Shown here: positions 45,292-58,078 of the stretch, piece after piece
Position numbering within the stretch: the stretch's first letter is position 1
How the letters are laid out: each line of letters starts with the position of its first letter
Translations under genes and position numbers: made by a program
The notes under the pieces: generated by a model
Databases searched by the model: none
What the model was told of the DNA's origin: nothing
Seen by the model: only the letters and a program-made list of their open reading frames with translations
From: Eudorina sp. 2006-703-Eu-15
Lineage: Eukaryota; Chlorophyta; Chlorophyceae; Chlamydomonadales; Volvocaceae
Assembly (NCBI GenBank): GCA_003117195.1
Contig: BDSI01000005.1
Coordinates: 1,534,857-1,598,856 of the forward strand
DNA length: 64,000 bases
Direction of reading: 5' to 3'

Positions 45292-46879
45292 GGCTCGGGT
45301 GCCACCCGTCGGGCAGGGAGGGGCCTGATGCGGGGACTGGTGCACGGGCAGGACGGAGGAGGGTGCTCGAGGAACGCGTCTCACTGCAACCGAGCAGACG
45401 TGTTGACTTGAGCGCGGACTGGATGGAGATGGGGCCGCTTCAGACAGAGTGGGCTGGGAGGGGAGGAGACGCGGACAGCTCGTCCGAGGCGGTCTGGTCG
45501 CATATCGTCCGTACGGCATGTACGGCGGGGCTCGACGCACCGGTTCCGGTGTGTGGGACTGCGATGCGACCTCGTGTCTGACCTGGTTCTCGGCAGGAGG
45601 GTCGGGGTCGGGGTCACGGTCATGGACGGTGGCACTGACAAGGTAATCCAGGGCGCGACCGTTCGGCGTCGCGCAGAAATCATGTATTCGCATAATGTTC
45701 ACGGAAGAGTTTGCCGCAATGTTCCGACAGACCCCCACCGAAACGGTCACGACCCCAAGGCCCAACGAACCTAGCTGCAAGTCGGGACTGTCACCAATGA
45801 CCCGCGGGGAAATCGCGATCTTGTATCGGATTCGGAAAAGCGTTGTGGTTGACGCGGGTTATTAGTACGTAACCCAAGGCTGGCCGAATCAGCTACGGCG
45901 GCACGAGACAACGGTCTTCCTTCCCAGGTATTACAGTGTCACGCCCACCGCCGCACCCACCTCAACGGACGGGCTGGACGGTGGTGTGTCGAGGTTCGCG
46001 CCGGGCATCAGCTGTGCACCAGCTGGGCTGAAGTGATCACAGCACACGCGCCGACGAGCTATCTGGGCCCTTTGGAACACCCGGTCGGGATTAACGATTA
46101 AGGGTCCACCTTGAAACCGTTACAAGCATACGCCCCCAGTTATCCCCCTCTGGATCCTCGCATGGCCCGTGCGGCCCCCCCTTAACGGACGTTTTATGGA
46201 AGGTCCCTGATACACTGGTAGCTTTACTCATGGCCCGTCCCGGCTCATGCTCGCAGCCCCCAAACCCACACATCCGGCGACCGAGGCCGGGGTTCCCTGC
46301 GGTGAAAAAAAGAGCCCCAAAATTCCTGGACACAAGGCCTCGTCAGACTGCGTTGCGTGCACGGCACCACTCCACGAGCCGAGCCCTGAAGACGGGTGCA
46401 TGTTCACGTCTGAAGGGGGGATCCCAATACGATTTCCTCGCACCACCAGATGAGACAAGACGGACTGGACGGGGGCGAGTACTGGCGATCGGTGGGAAAC
46501 AGCACGCATCACGGGTGCATCACGGGTAATATGTATGTGTGTATGTGTGCAGTCGTTCTTAGTTATAAAACTGCGGGGCCGGCGCACAGTCGCTGGGCCG
46601 CACAACCGTCTTCGGTACAACCCCAGCCTTTAACCAAGCACAAAAAAATCCCCATGGATATACCATCATCGTGAATGACAGCCACCGTTCAGCATTAAGA
46701 AGACCCTCGAGCTACCGCCGCAATCACGCTACCAACGGAAAGAATCGCAGTTGTAGCTTTGCCGGCCGTCGAGGCGGCACGCCTCCTCTGACTGTCCCTG
46801 GGCACCGACACAGGCAGATCACGCGCTGCGTTGGCGCTGCGGCAACAGCAGGTCAAGGGAGCACGAGCGCCAAGACCGC

Positions 46880-49230
46880 TCAGCAGTAGATGCTGTCGAT
46901 CTTGCCCTGCTTGGCCAGATCGTAGTTGCGCTGGAAGTAGGTCCAGTCCACCAGGTACACCCACTGGGACAGGTACGACGCCCGTACGTTGCGGTACTTG
47001 AGGTAGTACGCATGCTCCCAGACATCGACACCGATCAGCGGCACACCCGAGTTGGCGTACAGCACGTTCCGCAACATGATGGGGTTGTCCTGGTTGGGCG
47101 TCGTGACGATTTTGAGCGTCTTGTCCTTGCCGTACACCACCCAGGCCCAGCCGGAGCCGAACACGGACGCGCCGGCGGCGCGCAGCGCGTCGAGCATGGC
47201 GGTGGGGGAGCCCCACTTGGCGTTGATCGCGGCGGAGAGCTCGGCGGACAGGACCGAGGGCGAGGACGTGTTGTAGGTGGTCATGATGCTGCGGGTCGTG
47301 AGGAAGCGGGAAGCGGCAGGGGGCATGAAGAAGGGGGGATGTCAAGACGGGGGCCGCATGTCGAGTATTTCCGGGTTGGGGAAGTTTAGGCTTGGGATGG
47401 GAATGACTGAATGAATGAACATTACAGCGGACCCCGAAAGGGATCAACGGTGTATACCAGGGCAGGCCCCAGCAGGCCCCACCGACAAGGCGGCAAGGTA
47501 ACCCCACACCTCAACGCCGCGAAAATAACAGAGGGCTGCAAAATAACAGAGGGCTGCCCCATCCAGACAGCCACCTACACAAGCAAAGGCGCACAGCGGG
47601 GCAACACTAGCAAAGGGATAGGCACAGCAAGGGGCGGGATCCCCAGAAGTGGATAAAGCCAAACACGGGGGAGGTGTGCATGGTCAAACATGTGAGTTTG
47701 GACCACGGGACATTCGCTGCGGGACGAACACTGGGCACGGCGTAGGGAGGGAGGAGGTCCAGCACCCAGTGTTCGTTTCGCAGCAGGTCATATGGGTCAA
47801 CGGTGGGGTTGGGGGGTGGGGTGGGCAGTCAGCCACATGGCACTTGGGGGCGGGGTATGGGGGCAAGTGGACGTGACGGCGCCTTGCGGGGCTCACAATG
47901 ACGTGTCCGACACTAGTACAGCGCGGTCGGCCGTATGGCTCAGCACTGAGAATGGGCTGGCACCGGCGGGGGTCTCGCCCCCATGCCGGTATGTATCGAC
48001 GCTCGCGACGGCACCGGGCTGGTGTGGTCAGATCGATGGGATACACGTCCACGGAGGGAGTCCCCCAGGTTAGGCTGTCAAGAAAGCAGCCGGTGACACA
48101 ACGCAGGACCTCGCCCGCCCCGGATCGCGCGAGGTGCCCGGAATCGGTGCGGACTGGTGTGCTCTTCGGCCGGGCGCCCCGGGACCCAACCCAGGAAACC
48201 CATTCGCCCAACGCCAGCGGCGGTGCCCGCCCGAGCGGGCCCGGAGGTTGGTGCATTACTGCTGTGGGTTGAGGAATGGAGGGTTGCTCACCGCCAGAAG
48301 ATCGCGTGGTTGTAGGCGCTGCCCGCGTTGTTGCGCAGGGCGGTGGTGTCGTTGGCCAAAAGACCATGCTCCTTAGAGAACGACGGGAGCCCGATCTACG
48401 ATTTGCACGACGCACGGAGTGCAACGTCAGTCCTCCGCGCGGCAGCCGTCGAGAGGATTCTCGGGTATTGCAGGGTCCACCCACCAGTGCTCAATTCCTT
48501 GCACAAGGACAGTCGGACTGGTGATACAAAAGGCATCGTGCTCAGATGAACGCGTTTCCAACTTCATTACAAATAGCACAATGGTGTCATCCAAATTCAA
48601 AGCTATCCGGCAGTATGTCTTACGTTCTTGACGATCTCTGCGAGCGGCAGGCCTTGCAGCGACGGGTAACGGTTCAGGATGCCGTTGACCGTGTTGATGG
48701 CACCCTGCGTGCAAAGGAAGTAATGAAATTCGACATTAATTGATTCCCATTGTTTGGGGTCATGTCGACAGACTGCCGGTAGGCCGACAGACCAGCAGCG
48801 TGCCGAGCACACGCCAGACATTCAGCAGTTTGATTCGAATCTTGCATTATCACATGAAAGCCTCGACGAAAGCTTTTACAAAGTTACAGCCCAGATTCGC
48901 CCGTTGACGCACCCCAGCGTGGCGAGTGTAGTGAAGGAACATGGTCTCATTGTCGATTGCGGGAAGATATCCATCAAATGGAAGAGGCAGCGGCGGAGCA
49001 CCGAACGTGTAGTTGGAGGTGAAAGTCGGGCAGCCGCGCTCCCTGTGTGTGAGCGAGTGTTTAAAATCGCGTGGTCGATAAAAGTTCAGCACGCTGCTGC
49101 TTTCGCAACCAGCAGAAATGACTCAAGAACACATACCAAATATACAGTATACTTACTTGACGGCGCCATACGCCACCGCGCATAGCTGCAACGCGAGCAA
49201 AAGGAAGGCGAGGCGACCCGCAGGAACCAT
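46880..49230 (-). CDS. Mn/Fe-type superoxide dismutase with secretory signal peptide
   Basis: Minus-strand exons 49230-49157, 49042-48913, 48704-48624, 48371-48292 and 47288-46880 join in phase to 257 residues. The N-terminus MVPAGRLAFLLLALQLCAVAYG is a classic signal peptide, with no plastid or mitochondrial look. The mature part starts near YTFGAPPLPLPFDGYLPAID. All four metal ligands are present: His62 (MFLHYTRH), His117 (AYNHAIFW), Asp210 and His214 (VDVWEHAYYLKYRN). The GSGWAWVVY block is also intact. The protein should convert superoxide to oxygen and hydrogen peroxide in the secretory path or cell wall space. Metal choice is not certain, but secreted algal enzymes of this type are usually Mn-dependent. 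Intron 4 (47289-48291) hosts a copy of the dispersed repeat. Exon 2 ends at a GTGCGT donor. Confidence 0.95.
47405..47690 (+). repeat. Dispersed repeat copy inside SOD intron 4
   Basis: Begins TGAATGAATGAACATTACAGC and ends just past GGGATCCCCAGAAGTGGAT, matching 23476-23740 along most of its length. A short internal duplication (AAATAACAGAGGGCTGC twice, 47522-47556) distinguishes this copy. It lies antisense to the host gene. Confidence 0.8.
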
Positions 49231-50403
49231 TTTGTGACAACTTCCCACTGCAACTCACACTTAATCAAAATGTTGCACAGTTACATAAACAGGATCATAC
49301 ATTATATATTCTATAATTGTATTCCTCCGAAACCACAAGTTACACCAAAACTTCGCTCGCCCGTCGTCGGGCGTCATCGTACGGACCAGAACAAGCTTGC
49401 GAGACTGGAGCTCGCAGCCATCAGTTAGTAGCAAAGAGTAATACGCACGAGCCCCTAATGCTTCAATTATCATGACGCTTCCAATTTCTCTTGGTTACAC
49501 GATTTCCCGACAATCCTTTCATTTTTCTGATTTCAATATTTAACGTTTAATCAATTTAGATACCCGGACAGTTGGTCTTCACAGATCGAGTTCTTGAAGC
49601 CTACGGTGATAGCGACGGACGGTTAGTTTCGAACAGAGCACGCAACGTGACCGACCATTTGTAACTGGAAATCATTACGTGTTCACCCATCAGGGTTCAC
49701 CTGCCGGGTAATGTATGTCTTCATGCTTGGAGTTTACGTACCAAACTTCACGGGCACAAAAGCATCAGCAGTCACCAGCTGCGCACGCCAGCTGCGTACG
49801 AAATGAGCCGCCCTCCGATGTTGCCTGACATCAATGCGGGACCATACATGATGTTACGTAATGATCCCAGGTTACTGCCGAATTCACCATGAACGTGATC
49901 TCGTCTTCACTTCGTCAATTCGTTTGTCCCCGGCGCGGCAGCAACCTTCAAGCCCACATGCTGGCGCAGAAGCCCTCACAACCACAAGTCGAGACTGCAC
50001 GAACAGGCACGAAAGCGCAATTGCGGCACGACATTGCGTCTGGTGTGTGCAACCTATGGCTCCGATTGCTAAACAAGAATGCAGCTGGTCTTCATTAGGG
50101 GCAACCACAGGGGAAAGGGAGATTTGCATAAAAGCTCCTGTGAGCGTGTTCCCTATGAACTTTTGCGGTGATGCGTTGAGGCTATAGCTTAGCGTTGTCT
50201 GTATTACCAATCATGCTCAGTTCAATGTAATCCATTATCAGACAATACGCGACAGTCAGGCCTTTCGGTCAAAAAACAATATTTATACGACATATAACCG
50301 ACAACCGTCAAACACCTCCCCAAGGCCCAGCCACAATTGGGCTCGAAATCTTTGTGAAATAGAGGCTGGGCATTGAAGTTGCTAAAGTAGCGGCCCTCGA
50401 GCC
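49231..50403. promoter_or_regulatory. Divergent intergenic region, SOD / RGG-rich plastid-type gene
   Basis: About 1.17 kb, AT-rich for this window, between two gene starts that point away from each other. No exon-like sequence was seen. The promoters of both genes are expected here; no specific motif is claimed. Confidence 0.55.
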
Positions 50404-53400
50404 ATGAACGGGGCGTTTGTTTCGAGGGCCCATGGCCCTTCGTTGCCACAGACTGGTCTTTTGAGAGGCCCAAACATCCGTTGTGTGTCTGTGAATGCGA
50501 GACGAGCTCGCAAGACTAATGATGACGCCATAGAAGGGGCCCCGACGCTGGCGGCGGATGCCGTTCCCACTAAGCCCAAACGCGCACAGAAGTCCCATGT
50601 CGCCGCAGACGACGTAGCCGAAACCCCTTCAGTCGATGAATTAGAGGCAGTCGTTCCTGCTAGCCGCAGCCGGCGTCGCAAGACCGTTGACAGCACCGAC
50701 GAAATTGAGTCTTCAGGACAGCCTGCGGAGGCCAAGCCGGTGCGACGCAGCCGCAAGAAAGCGGCAGACGCCGACGCGGACCCATCTGTATCCGCTGCAG
50801 AAAATCCCGACGGCTCCGCGGATGCCGCTGAGGCCGAGGCCAAGCCCAAGCGGGCAAGCCGCAAGAAGGCCACAGCCACCGCCGCGGACGCGGATGCCGA
50901 GGCGTCAGGAAGCGATCCCAAGCCCAAAGCCAAGCGCAGTTCCAAGAAGGTGAAGGAGCCGGAACTCCCCCCGGACGTCGTATCCACACGGGGGCGGCGC
51001 AAGACGGAGTCGTCGGAAGCGGAGGAGGCGTCTCCGGCAGCAGTCGCGTCGCCGCCGCCGCCGCGGCCGGCCCCGACGGCAGCGGCGCTGGCAGCGAAGC
51101 GCCGGTCGGGACGGGCCGGGGGCGCCAAGCGGGCGGCCGTCAGCGGCGCCACCGACCCGATGCAATCCAGTCTGGCGGACCTGGTAGTCCAGCGGAACGA
51201 CGCGGGGTGAGCGGGCGGCGCATTGCGGTGCGGGTGGGGGGGGAGATATGAACCCTAGACACCACCGGCCCGGTGCGGTGGGGCTCTTTGGCAGGACGGG
51301 CTTGCACAGCCGCCTCTGCTGCCGCCGCCACGTGCTACGCGCTGTCGGTCTGCCTATCCGGCTGTCCATCGGTCCGTCGGTCTGTCTGTTTGCCTGTCTG
51401 TCCGCCGGCCTGACGACTCGACTTTCGGATCGCAGGGAGGTGGTCTCCATCAACCGAGCGGCGCTGGGGCAGGGCCGCAAGATGTGGTACGCTATCGGGG
51501 TAAGCACCTGAGCATCCGCTGCGCGGGGGACGACGGCCTGCGTCGGGATGCCAGGGGTCCGGATTGGGTTGGGTTGGGACGCCTTGGGGTTGCGGGTCCG
51601 TCGAGCCTGCAGACGTCGAGAGGCCGCCCTGGAGCCCATCACAGCCTGGCGTGTGGCCGCTGAACCTGCTACTGCCGCTGGAAGCGCTACTGCTTATGAT
51701 CCCGCTGCTCCTCATGAAACGATTACTGTTTTCAGACAGAGGCGGTGTTGCTACAGACCGCTTTCAGACAGAGGCGGCGTTTCTACAGACCGCTGCCGCT
51801 GCTAACTGCTACCACTTGCTTGTTGCCGCGGCGGCTGCCGCTGCAGGTGGTTGGCGGTCTGGAGCGCAAGTGGGCGGAGTCGCTGCGTCAGAAGCTGGCC
51901 ACCAGCGACACCACCGCGGTGGATCCTGACACGGGTGGGTGGATCCTGACACGGGTGGGTCTGGATGGATAGGTGGTGCCGGGCAGTAACTAGCGGGAGG
52001 CCGGGGTCACGCCGGGCAGCGGCAGCCGCACAGACCGGGGCCCGAGGGGTGTGCGGGAACGGGAGGTTTGGGGGAGGGGCCGGTCGGGGAATGCAGCTGC
52101 TGCTACGAGGAGGCCAGCCATGGGTACTACAGACCCCAACAGTGGGCTGCCGTATCAATGTACTGCAAGATTATACTGTCAGGGTTGCTGCGGAGGGACG
52201 GCTCCCTGCCTTTTTTCTCCCGGCACTGGAGCCCTGATGGCGGGCCCTCTCCCGGCCCCGCACAGTCCCAGCCCTCTCCGTGCCTCCCCGGCCCACCCCA
52301 CCCGACTTCTCTGCGTCCCCGCCCCGCCCCGCCCTAATTTGCTGGCTCCCCCTCCTTCCGCTCCTCAGGTGCCCCGGCGCCCCTCTCTTCCCTGATCGAG
52401 GCCTGGGTGCCCACTCGCAAGGACTGGGTCATGTCCAAGAAGACGGGCAACGTCATCCAGCGAGATGTGAGGAACGGGAGGGGGCGGGCGGGCGGGCGGG
52501 GTAAGGGAGTGGGGAGGGAGGGGTAAGGGGGGGAAGGGAGTGGGGAGGGAGGGGTAAGGGGGAAGGGAGGGGGCGAGGGACGTCGTGGGGTTGCCCGGCT
52601 GGGGGAGTGCTGGGATGGCGGGACGGGTCGCTCGTCGCTGAGCGGGATGGGCGGCCTGGCAGGCGGGGGACTGAGGGCGCGAGTGGTCCAGGGGGGGAGG
52701 AGCCTGCAGCATGTCCACCGGGGCGACATGTCCAATCTGCATTTGAACACCTGCAGTTGACCCTCCCCGTTTCCCGAACCCTTGGGGGGATGCGCGCATG
52801 CGTGTCTCTGTGTCTCTGTGTGTGCCGTGTCGCTGTGTATGCCGTGTCTCTGTGTATGCCGTGTCTCTGTGTATGCCGTGACGTTACATTATTACGCGGC
52901 AAAGCAGCCGAGCACACAACAGGACAGCCGCGCCACCACCACCAGCTCGACACCAGGGCTCAGACCGGGGAAAGGAAAACGACTTCTGAGGACTACGCCG
53001 CTAGAATAGCAGTCCAGCGTGACAGGCGTGTGTGTGAGTCGCTAGAGAAGCGCCATAACCGTGTGCCGTACCCTAACCTCCGTACCTCCTACCCTCAGGT
53101 GGTCCACAAGGAGGGATGGGTGTACATCAAGGCGCCGCTGGACGAGCAAGTGGTCCGGGTGGTGGAGGAGGTGTACGGCTTCCAGCAGTGGCGGGGCGAG
53201 CAGGACCACTTCTTTGACGATGTGGTACGACAATGGCGACGCGAGGGGCGGGGAGACGGTCCTGGGGAGAAGCTGTGGGGAAGCTGGAGGTGGGGTCAAC
53301 GGCAAGGGTGGTGCGGATCGGGCCGGAGGGCGGCGGTGGGGCCTGAGGAACCCGACACGTACTCGGTACGGCACCCGGTCTGGAAGACGTGTGTGTTTAA

Positions 53401-56246
53401 CAAGAAGCCCACCCATAACCGCCCAGGTCAGGATACTTACCAAAACCTGCGATTTACTTACCATTGACAATATCACAAGACAAACTTGTCAGGCAAGCAA
53501 TACGACCGCGCCGCCACCAGGGCGCGGCGCAAGCACGGGCGCGGCGACAGCACACTATGGAAAACGGACGGACGGAACGGAAATATTACCTTTAGAAATA
53601 TGGGGATGAACGTCGTAGCGGGGCACCTGGTAGGGACGTTGACGATGGAGCGCATGCGAGGCGAGAACAAGGAAGCGGGATGTAAGTAATGGCAAAGGAA
53701 AGAAAAAACAGAACATAAGCTATGTGGGGTATCACTATGGTGGAAGACGTGTGTGATAAGTGTGTGCGTCGCGCCGGGGCGCCCGGTGGTTGCCCTGACC
53801 AACCGCAACGGCCAACTATTCTCGTTGGCCGTTTGTTTGTCCGTTGTCCCACAGGGCGCCGTGAAGCTCATCACGCCGCTGTCCGAGGGGGCCATGGAGG
53901 AGGCGCGGGTGTGGGAGGCCACCCCGGTGGGGGACACCATCGACCCGGAGAAGAAGGAGGCGATGGCGCGGGAGATGTTTGGGGAGGCGGGCGGGGACGT
54001 GCTTGGCCAGGTGAGGGGGCCCCAGGATGCCTAGGGCGGGGCCTAGACGTACCCGGCGACTTGGCCGCTCCACCCCACCCGCGCGCAAATAAACACACCT
54101 CACCATATCCCATCCCATCCCGTCTCATCCCAGATCCCACCCTCACGCAAACCCCCGGCACGCCCCCGACCCGCCGAGCCCCTCCCCACCCGCGCACACA
54201 ATTCAGGTATGTATGGTAAGTAACTTGGGTCGCGTATTGACTCCTGTGCCACGTATCGGTTCCCCAATCCATATCCCCACCCGCGCCCCCACATCCGCCA
54301 CCCCACCCCAGCTCTGGCAGCAGCGCAGTTTGAAACTGCCTACCAATTTCCTATCCCACCCCACCCCACCGATCCGCTCTGCTCCGCGTCCCAGAGCGAG
54401 CGCGTGGAGGACCGCGAGGGCGAGCTGGAAGTTGATGAGAACGGGCGCGCCGTGTTCCGTAACGCCAACTACACCGGCGGTCGGCAAAACCCAAGCAACT
54501 GGTACGCCGGCGGCGCCGCTGAGGACTCTGAGGAGGCCGTGTCTGTGGACGGCCGCGGCAATGAGATGGCGTACGCGCCCGAGCCCGAGCAACGACGGGA
54601 CCGCCGCGAGCGGCCCGCGCGTGAGACCCGTGGGTCGGTCCGCGACCGGGCGGACGATCGCGACCGGGGGGGGCAGCGCGGTCAGTGGGGACAGCAGCAG
54701 CCGCGGCAGCAGCAGCGGGAGTGGGGGAGTGACGCGGCGGCAGGCGGGGGGCGCTACAGGGAGGCCGCGCGCGGTGGCGGCGGCGGCGGCTTCGCCTGGT
54801 CGGCGGGGCCGCCACCGCCGCCACCAACTGAGAGCGCGCCGAGCCGCGCGGGTGTGAGGTGCGTTACCTGGGACTGGCTGCGGTTGGGGGGATGGGCGCC
54901 GGGGATGGGACCAGAGGTACCATACGCAGCCCCGCGGAAGCCGGAGTGCGTCAATCGCGGGGCGCCATGAAACTACCAACCGACCAACCAAATAACCAAC
55001 TTGCCTGCCGGCCGCCTTAACTGCTGAGCGCTTCACACCTAGGCCTGAGGCGTGTCTGTGTCTGGAGAAGAGACCCTGTCTGTGTGTGTGTGTGTGTCTT
55101 GAGAAGCCGTGACACGGGAAACTTGCGTCCAAGCCTACCTACTTGCAAGATCTTCCTGTCCCTGCCGACCCCACCCCTTTTTGCAGGCCCTCCGCTGCGC
55201 CCCCCGCCCCAAGCCCGCCCCCTGCCTCCGGTGGTTGGGATCTCAAGTTCCAGGACGAACTGGACGAGCCGGCTCGGCCAGGGGCCGCCGCCGCCGCTGC
55301 CGGCGCCACTACAAGCGGCGCCGCCGCGCCATCGTCCAAGAAGACGTCGTCACCGCCGCCGTCACGAGGCGTGGCGGCTGACGAGGATGACGTCGAAAAC
55401 GGAGAGTTGTACGACGACGACGACGGGCTTGGCCGGATCGAGGGACCGAGTGGAGGGCTGGATATGGATGATTGGTTCGCGTCGGCGTTGGCGGAGAAGC
55501 CGTCGACAAGGGGCGGCGCGGGGGCGACGTCGGCGGGCGCGGCCGCGGGCCGCCGCGGCCGCCAATCGGCCGGGTACGACAAATTCCTGGATCCAGCGCT
55601 GGACGATGAGGCGGGCGCGGACGAGCTGGACCGGATGGAGGGCGGCTACCTTGATGACGCGGAGCTGGGCTTCAGCAAGGGCGATGATTTCGCGGACTTT
55701 GACTTTGACTTGGGGGGTGATGAGGGGTTGGGCGGCCGTGGCGGCGGCGGCGGCGGCGGCGGCTGGGGTCAGCGCGGCGCCGGCGCGGCTGGCAAGCGCA
55801 GCGCGCCGTCGCGACAGCAGCAGCCCGCCGGCGGGCGCCGCGGCGGCGCGGCGCTAGACGACCTCGGCTTCGACGACCTCGCGTTCGACGACTTCGACTT
55901 CGAGGCCGATGGGACTTCGTCGAGTCGTCGTGGTGGCGGCGGCCGGGGCGCCGGCGCCGCCAGCGGGGACCTCCTAGGGGACTTTGGGGACCTCGATGAC
56001 GACCTGTGGGGCGGCATGGGCACCAGTAGCGGGCGCCGCGGCGGCGCCGCGGCCCGCGGCGGCGGCAGCTTCGGCGGCGCCGCCGGCGGCAAGCTGGGCA
56101 AGGCCGGCGGCGCCGCCGGCGTCGACGACTTGTTCGGAGCTGACGGCGATGACGACTGGGGCTACATTGGCGGTGAGGACGGCGGCGGCTTCGGCGCGGA
56201 TTATAGCGGCATGGACCCGTTCGGCATGGATGTTGACCCGTGGGGC

Positions 56247-56280
<34 letters not shown>

Positions 56281-56782
56281 CCTACAACCGTCAGAAACGC
56301 ACCGGCGGAGGCCGGACGGGCGGCTACCAATCCGGCGGAGGCCGCGGCGGTGGCGGCTACATGTCAGGATCAGGTAACCGCGGTGTCTTCGACTGGGGGG
56401 CTTCTTTTGGGTACACGCTTAGATACATCTCCGTCCTGGGTCCTCAGAATTCAAGGTATAGTGCCACTGGTTACCACATGAGTGCACGACTGGGTCCCGG
56501 TGGCGCCCCCTCGCCCAGCGTGTCGCACGTGGGCGCGGCGAGGCGAGGCGCACAGGGCGCGCGGGGGAAGCAATGTGTGCAGCATCCGCGGCACTGGGTC
56601 GTGGCCCGGTGTGCCGTGTAGACGCGGGGGGGGAGTGACTCACGTGCGCCAAGGGCCGGCCGCAGGCGGGGGCGGAGGCGAAGGCGGGGATGGGGGCGGA
56701 GGGGGCAGCGGGCCCCGTCCCCGCCTTTCGGCCCCTCATGCAACTTAATACCCCTGGGAGTCCCGTTGCTGGGGCAGCCCTC

Positions 56783-56816
<34 letters not shown>

Positions 56817-57502
56817 CGCGCACGGCCGCAGAGGAACACGTGCTTCTTGAGTCCTCACCTGACAGTTCCACCCTTACAACGCGCGCTCTTCGGTGGGGTG
56901 CCGTATCTAGGATGCCGTACGTGGATTTGCTTGATGCTTGATGCCGGTGTGTTCCTGCCCCTGGCCGACTATGCTCCACAGGCCCCAGCTATGACGACGA
57001 TCTGGCGGACGCTCCCTCATCGGCCGGCCCCAGCGCGGACAAGCCGAGCCGGGGGACCGGGGGGCAAGGCGGCCAGGGGTATCGAGACGGCGGCGGCGGC
57101 GGCGGCGGGTGGAGGCAGGGCGGTCGGAACAACAACAGCTGGCAGCAGGGCGGGTCAGGGTACGGCAATCGTGGGTACCAGGGCGGCGGCGGCGGGCGGT
57201 ATCAGAGCGGCGGCGGCGGCGGGAGGTACCAGGGCGGCAGTCGTAGCGGCGGCGGCGGCGGCGGCGGCAACGAGCAGGGATACAGAGGGGACCGACGGGA
57301 CTACCGCGGCGGCGGCGGCGGCGGGTATGGTCAGCAGCAGGGCCGCCAGGGCGGGGACTGGAACAGTGGGCGGGAGGGGGGATGGCAGGACAGGCGCGGC
57401 GGCTCGGGGAGAGGAGGCGGCTACGGGCGCGGGGGATACAGCAGCGGTGGCAAACCGGATGCGGCCTCCGAACCGGCTCAGGGAGCGCCAGCCGAGCCCT
57501 GA
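50404..57502 (+). CDS. Large plastid-type protein: basic Lys/Ala N-terminus, conserved core, acidic and RGG/Gly-rich C-terminus
   Basis: Nine exons agree in phase: 50404-51206, 51436-51499, 51847-51934, 52369-52466, 53099-53224, 53855-54010, 54395-54858, 55187-56373 and 56982-57502, 1168 residues. The N-terminus (MNGAFVSRAHGPSL..CVSVNARRARK) looks like an algal chloroplast transit peptide cleaved near VNA. Next come repeats such as KPVRRSRKK, KPKRASRKK and KPKAKRSSKK, resembling histone-H1 or AT-hook tails. Exons 2-6 encode a compact, less biased core (VSINRAALGQGRKMWYAIG, LIEAWVPTRKDWVMSKKTGN, WVYIKAPLDEQVVRVVEEVY, GAVKLITPLSEGAMEEARVW). Then follow an Arg/Gln-rich region, Asp-rich stretches (DDLAFDDFDFEAD) and a Gly/Arg/Tyr/Gln RGG-type tail (YRGDRRDYRGGG). 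This composition suits a nucleic-acid-binding, condensate-prone nucleoid or RNP protein. That is inference: I do not recognise the family. Confidence 0.85.
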
Positions 57503-58078
57503 ACGGATGCTCTCGAGAGGAGTCGGGCCCTGAGTTGGTGTCAGCAGGGGATGCAGTGTGGCAAGGGCTTGGGAGTGCCACTGCAGTGGACGCGATGCAG
57601 GGGAGGGGTGTGTGGACTGCCGACTACTGCATTTCTGGTTGCTCGAAGGACTTGCTCACATCGACGGCTACGTTCCGTAGTATCCGTAGCTGACCAGTTT
57701 TCTTCTGCCGGTGCCAGTGCATTTTTTGTGGAACAGCCTGGCTCGGATCCTTCCAAGCTGCATGGCCGCAAGAACATGTTTCGAATGGTCTCAAAGAAGG
57801 CGTAACTAACCACAGCTGGTTGCGGATGTTTCTTCATACGGAAAGGAATACGGCATCGTTTCTCTTAATCTTGTTGGACCGATATGGTGTGGATTTTAAT
57901 TTAGGCTGTTTATGGAAATACACGATCTGAGATAACCTATATGTTTTACGGTCTGAGACCGTACAACATTGGTTTGTTCCGAAACCAACCTGCTGAGTCG
58001 ATCTCGCTTTTAAATCCTTCAAGCGCACCTTGTCAAACTTACTGCTCTAATCCAGTAGTCTTATTTGTTGGTATCAAG

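Larger units (their letters stand above)
43991..46879. other. Intergenic stretch between convergent genes, no supported gene
   Basis: RRP41 (+) and the SOD gene (-) end toward each other here. The stretch holds a perfect hairpin, a 26-bp duplication and a CAG/TAG repeat, listed separately. A truncated match to the dispersed repeat (CACCAATGACCCGCGGGG) lies near 45791-45808. TTACA at 46119-46123, TGTAA on the minus strand, could be the poly(A) signal of the SOD gene; TGTAA is the usual signal in Chlamydomonas. Some open frames exist but lack motifs. Confidence 0.5.

Noticed and set aside
55139..57581. Minus-strand and alternate-frame ORFs over the RGG region
   Set aside because: Gly codons read in other frames give Ala, Arg or Pro runs; only the plus frame called keeps splice phase and the acidic/RGG pattern.
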